DNA of 30,084 nucleotides. Source: Auxenochlorella pyrenoidosa (Eukaryota; Chlorophyta; Trebouxiophyceae; Chlorellales; Chlorellaceae). The stretch lies in assembly GCA_001430745.1 (NCBI GenBank), contig KQ482042.1, forward strand, positions 1,703,865 to 1,733,948, written 5' to 3'. The notes below the pieces were generated by a model. It did no database searches, was not told the DNA's origin, and worked only from the letters and a program-made list of their open reading frames with translations. The position numbers and the translations under genes are program-made. Of the stretch, positions 28,841 to 30,084 are shown one piece after another. The stretch's first letter is position 1, and each line of letters opens with the position of its first letter.

Positions 28841-30084
28841 ATGCGGGAGAAGGTGGCAGCCTTTGTGGAGGGCCTCGGCGCCGGCGTGTGGGCTTTGGTG
28901 CTCCTCTTGCGATGGGCGCACGCTACCTTGATCGCTCCAATCGGCTCGTTTGTAGCCGACGGCTTGCTGCCCGTCTACGAGGAGTCTGTGAAGGTGCGAA
29001 AGCCAAGTCGTCTGCTGCCGTCTCGGTACGGGGTGTAAGCCCGCCGGTGCCTGGAGAAGGTACTCTTCATGACGAAATTTAACTGCCGGCGCCGGTGGAG
29101 GCAGTGAGCACTGCCGCGGATGTGCCGCTGCCTCGGCACCGTTACCCTGAGCAGGGCGACGACTTGACATTGCACCCATTACCGCAGGCGTTTTTGCGCG
29201 AGTGGTTTGCGGTGATTAGTCGCAACTTGAACACTGCTAGCGCTTTTCTACTGTCCCTGCTGTCTGGGCGGTCATACCGGCGCACCGCGGCGCGGCATGC
29301 AGTGGCCAAGCAGCAGGCCTGGCACCGTTGGTGGCGCAGCGCACGAGGCACCTTTAATGCGCTGATTGAGCAGGAAGGCCTTGCGGGTGCTGGTGACAAT
29401 GGCAGCGGCGCTAATGGCAGCAGCCTGGGCCCAGGCGCAAGCAGTGGCACCTTCCTGGAGTCGCCGCAGCTCTCGGGCCGCGTCCCCTTGCGTAGAGCCA
29501 GCATCAGCCGGCGCGACAGCAGCAGCAGTGTCGGCAGCAGCAGCGGTAGCGGGCGCGTTCGCGGCTGGCGCTTCTGGCGCCGCCGCAACGGCAGCGGGCA
29601 TGGCGCGGATGAGGTGCCCAGCACACCCAGCGGGCAGCCCGACCTGCGGCGAGGCACCGTGCTGTTTGAGCTGCCCAGCGGCTTTGCGGTGGTGCAGGTG
29701 GGCTCTCAAGAGCAGTTTGTGTTCATGGGAACGTGTGATGTGTGTTATCTTGTCAACTCAGGGCTCTGCAGTTGGTGCAGTGTGCCATGCTGTCTCATTT
29801 ATGCCGCCGCTGTGCTCGCTGCCTACTAGTGCTGCCAGCTGCACCCTGCTGTAAGCGCGCGCCCTCACCTGTGCCGCCTCCACCGCAGATGGCCAGCAGC
29901 CGCGGTCTGCTGGAAGACCTGCGTGTGGGGAGCGAGGTGGCGGTGGGGCGCGCCTTTGGGGCGGCGCGCCGCTTGCTGCATCGCCTGCTGTGGCTGGAGG
30001 CCGGCAGAGGCGGTGATCGCGAGAGCAGCCCTGCGGAGCTGCTGGCACGCCGCATGCGCCGCGTGTCACAGCAGCTGCCTGACA
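28841..30084 (+). CDS. Unrecognised membrane-anchored protein, 5' part (cut by window end)
   Basis: I do not recognise this gene. Exon 1 (28841-28993) begins MREKVAAFVEGLGAGVWALV and contains one likely membrane segment, at about residues 10-25 or reaching to about 45, with a second weak hydrophobic patch after it. Exon 2 probably starts at 29101 and ends at 29697; exon 3 starts at 29889 and continues past the window end. All join in phase 0. Exon 2 encodes FLREWFAVISRNLNTASAFL, a Trp-rich basic stretch, and then a long Ser/Gly-rich low-complexity loop with Arg-rich patches (RRASISRRDSSSS). It ends in VLFELPSGFAVVQ. The Ser/Arg loop looks disordered and open to phosphorylation. The acceptor at 29100 has a weak pyrimidine tract, so the exon 2 start is uncertain. 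No catalytic motif is visible in this part. Confidence 0.6.

Noticed and set aside
1..30084. CRISPR arrays, transposons, rRNA genes or viral insertions
   Set aside because: I saw no spaced direct repeats, long terminal repeats, inverted-repeat elements with transposase, rRNA-like sequence or viral genes.

Overview
The window reads as nuclear DNA from a GC-rich unicellular green alga, most likely a Chlorella-type trebouxiophyte. The reasons are dense genes cut by many short introns (about 60 placed here), plant- and alga-type protein families (SCL splicing factor, thylakoid-lumen TPR protein, plastid-type BaiN/HI0933 oxidoreductase), proline-rich cell-wall linkers, and TGTAA polyadenylation signals after several stop codons. 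Exon borders were found by eye, by keeping the reading frame continuous across splice sites and matching remembered family patterns. No transcript data or database searches were available.

Layout, left to right. 193-3270 (+): 3' part of a RecD2-like DNA helicase whose C-terminal tail resembles mTERF repeats. 3271-4080: intergenic, with a (CTG)17 repeat. 4205-5485 and 6751-7847 (+): a tandem pair of secreted cysteine-rich proteins with modular exons, a proline-rich linker and a C-terminal knottin-like cysteine pattern. 8157-10384 (-): chloroplast lumen TPR protein. 11492-13967 (+): p47/PUX-type UBA-SEP-UBX cofactor of Cdc48/p97. 14352-17190 (+): BaiN/HI0933-like flavoprotein. 18068-20371 (+): SCL-type SR splicing factor. 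21258-23283 (-): COG1058/FLAD1-N-type MoCF-fold protein. 23647-26776 (+): OST48/WBP1 subunit of oligosaccharyltransferase. 27112-28591 (-): unrecognised 224-residue helical protein. 28841 to the window end (+): unrecognised membrane-anchored protein, cut by the window edge.

The genes do not form a pathway; this is a normal mosaic of eukaryotic housekeeping genes with one lineage-specific pair. Three intergenic stretches lie between divergent genes (10385-11491, 23284-23646, 28592-28840) and may act as two-way promoters.

The most unusual points are: about one intron in ten appears to start with GC instead of GT, with an almost constant AG|GCAAG context; the two cysteine-rich genes are built from phase-0 exons with identical cysteine spacing and carry a conversion-like tract; and the helicase tail may be an mTERF-type nucleic-acid-binding module.
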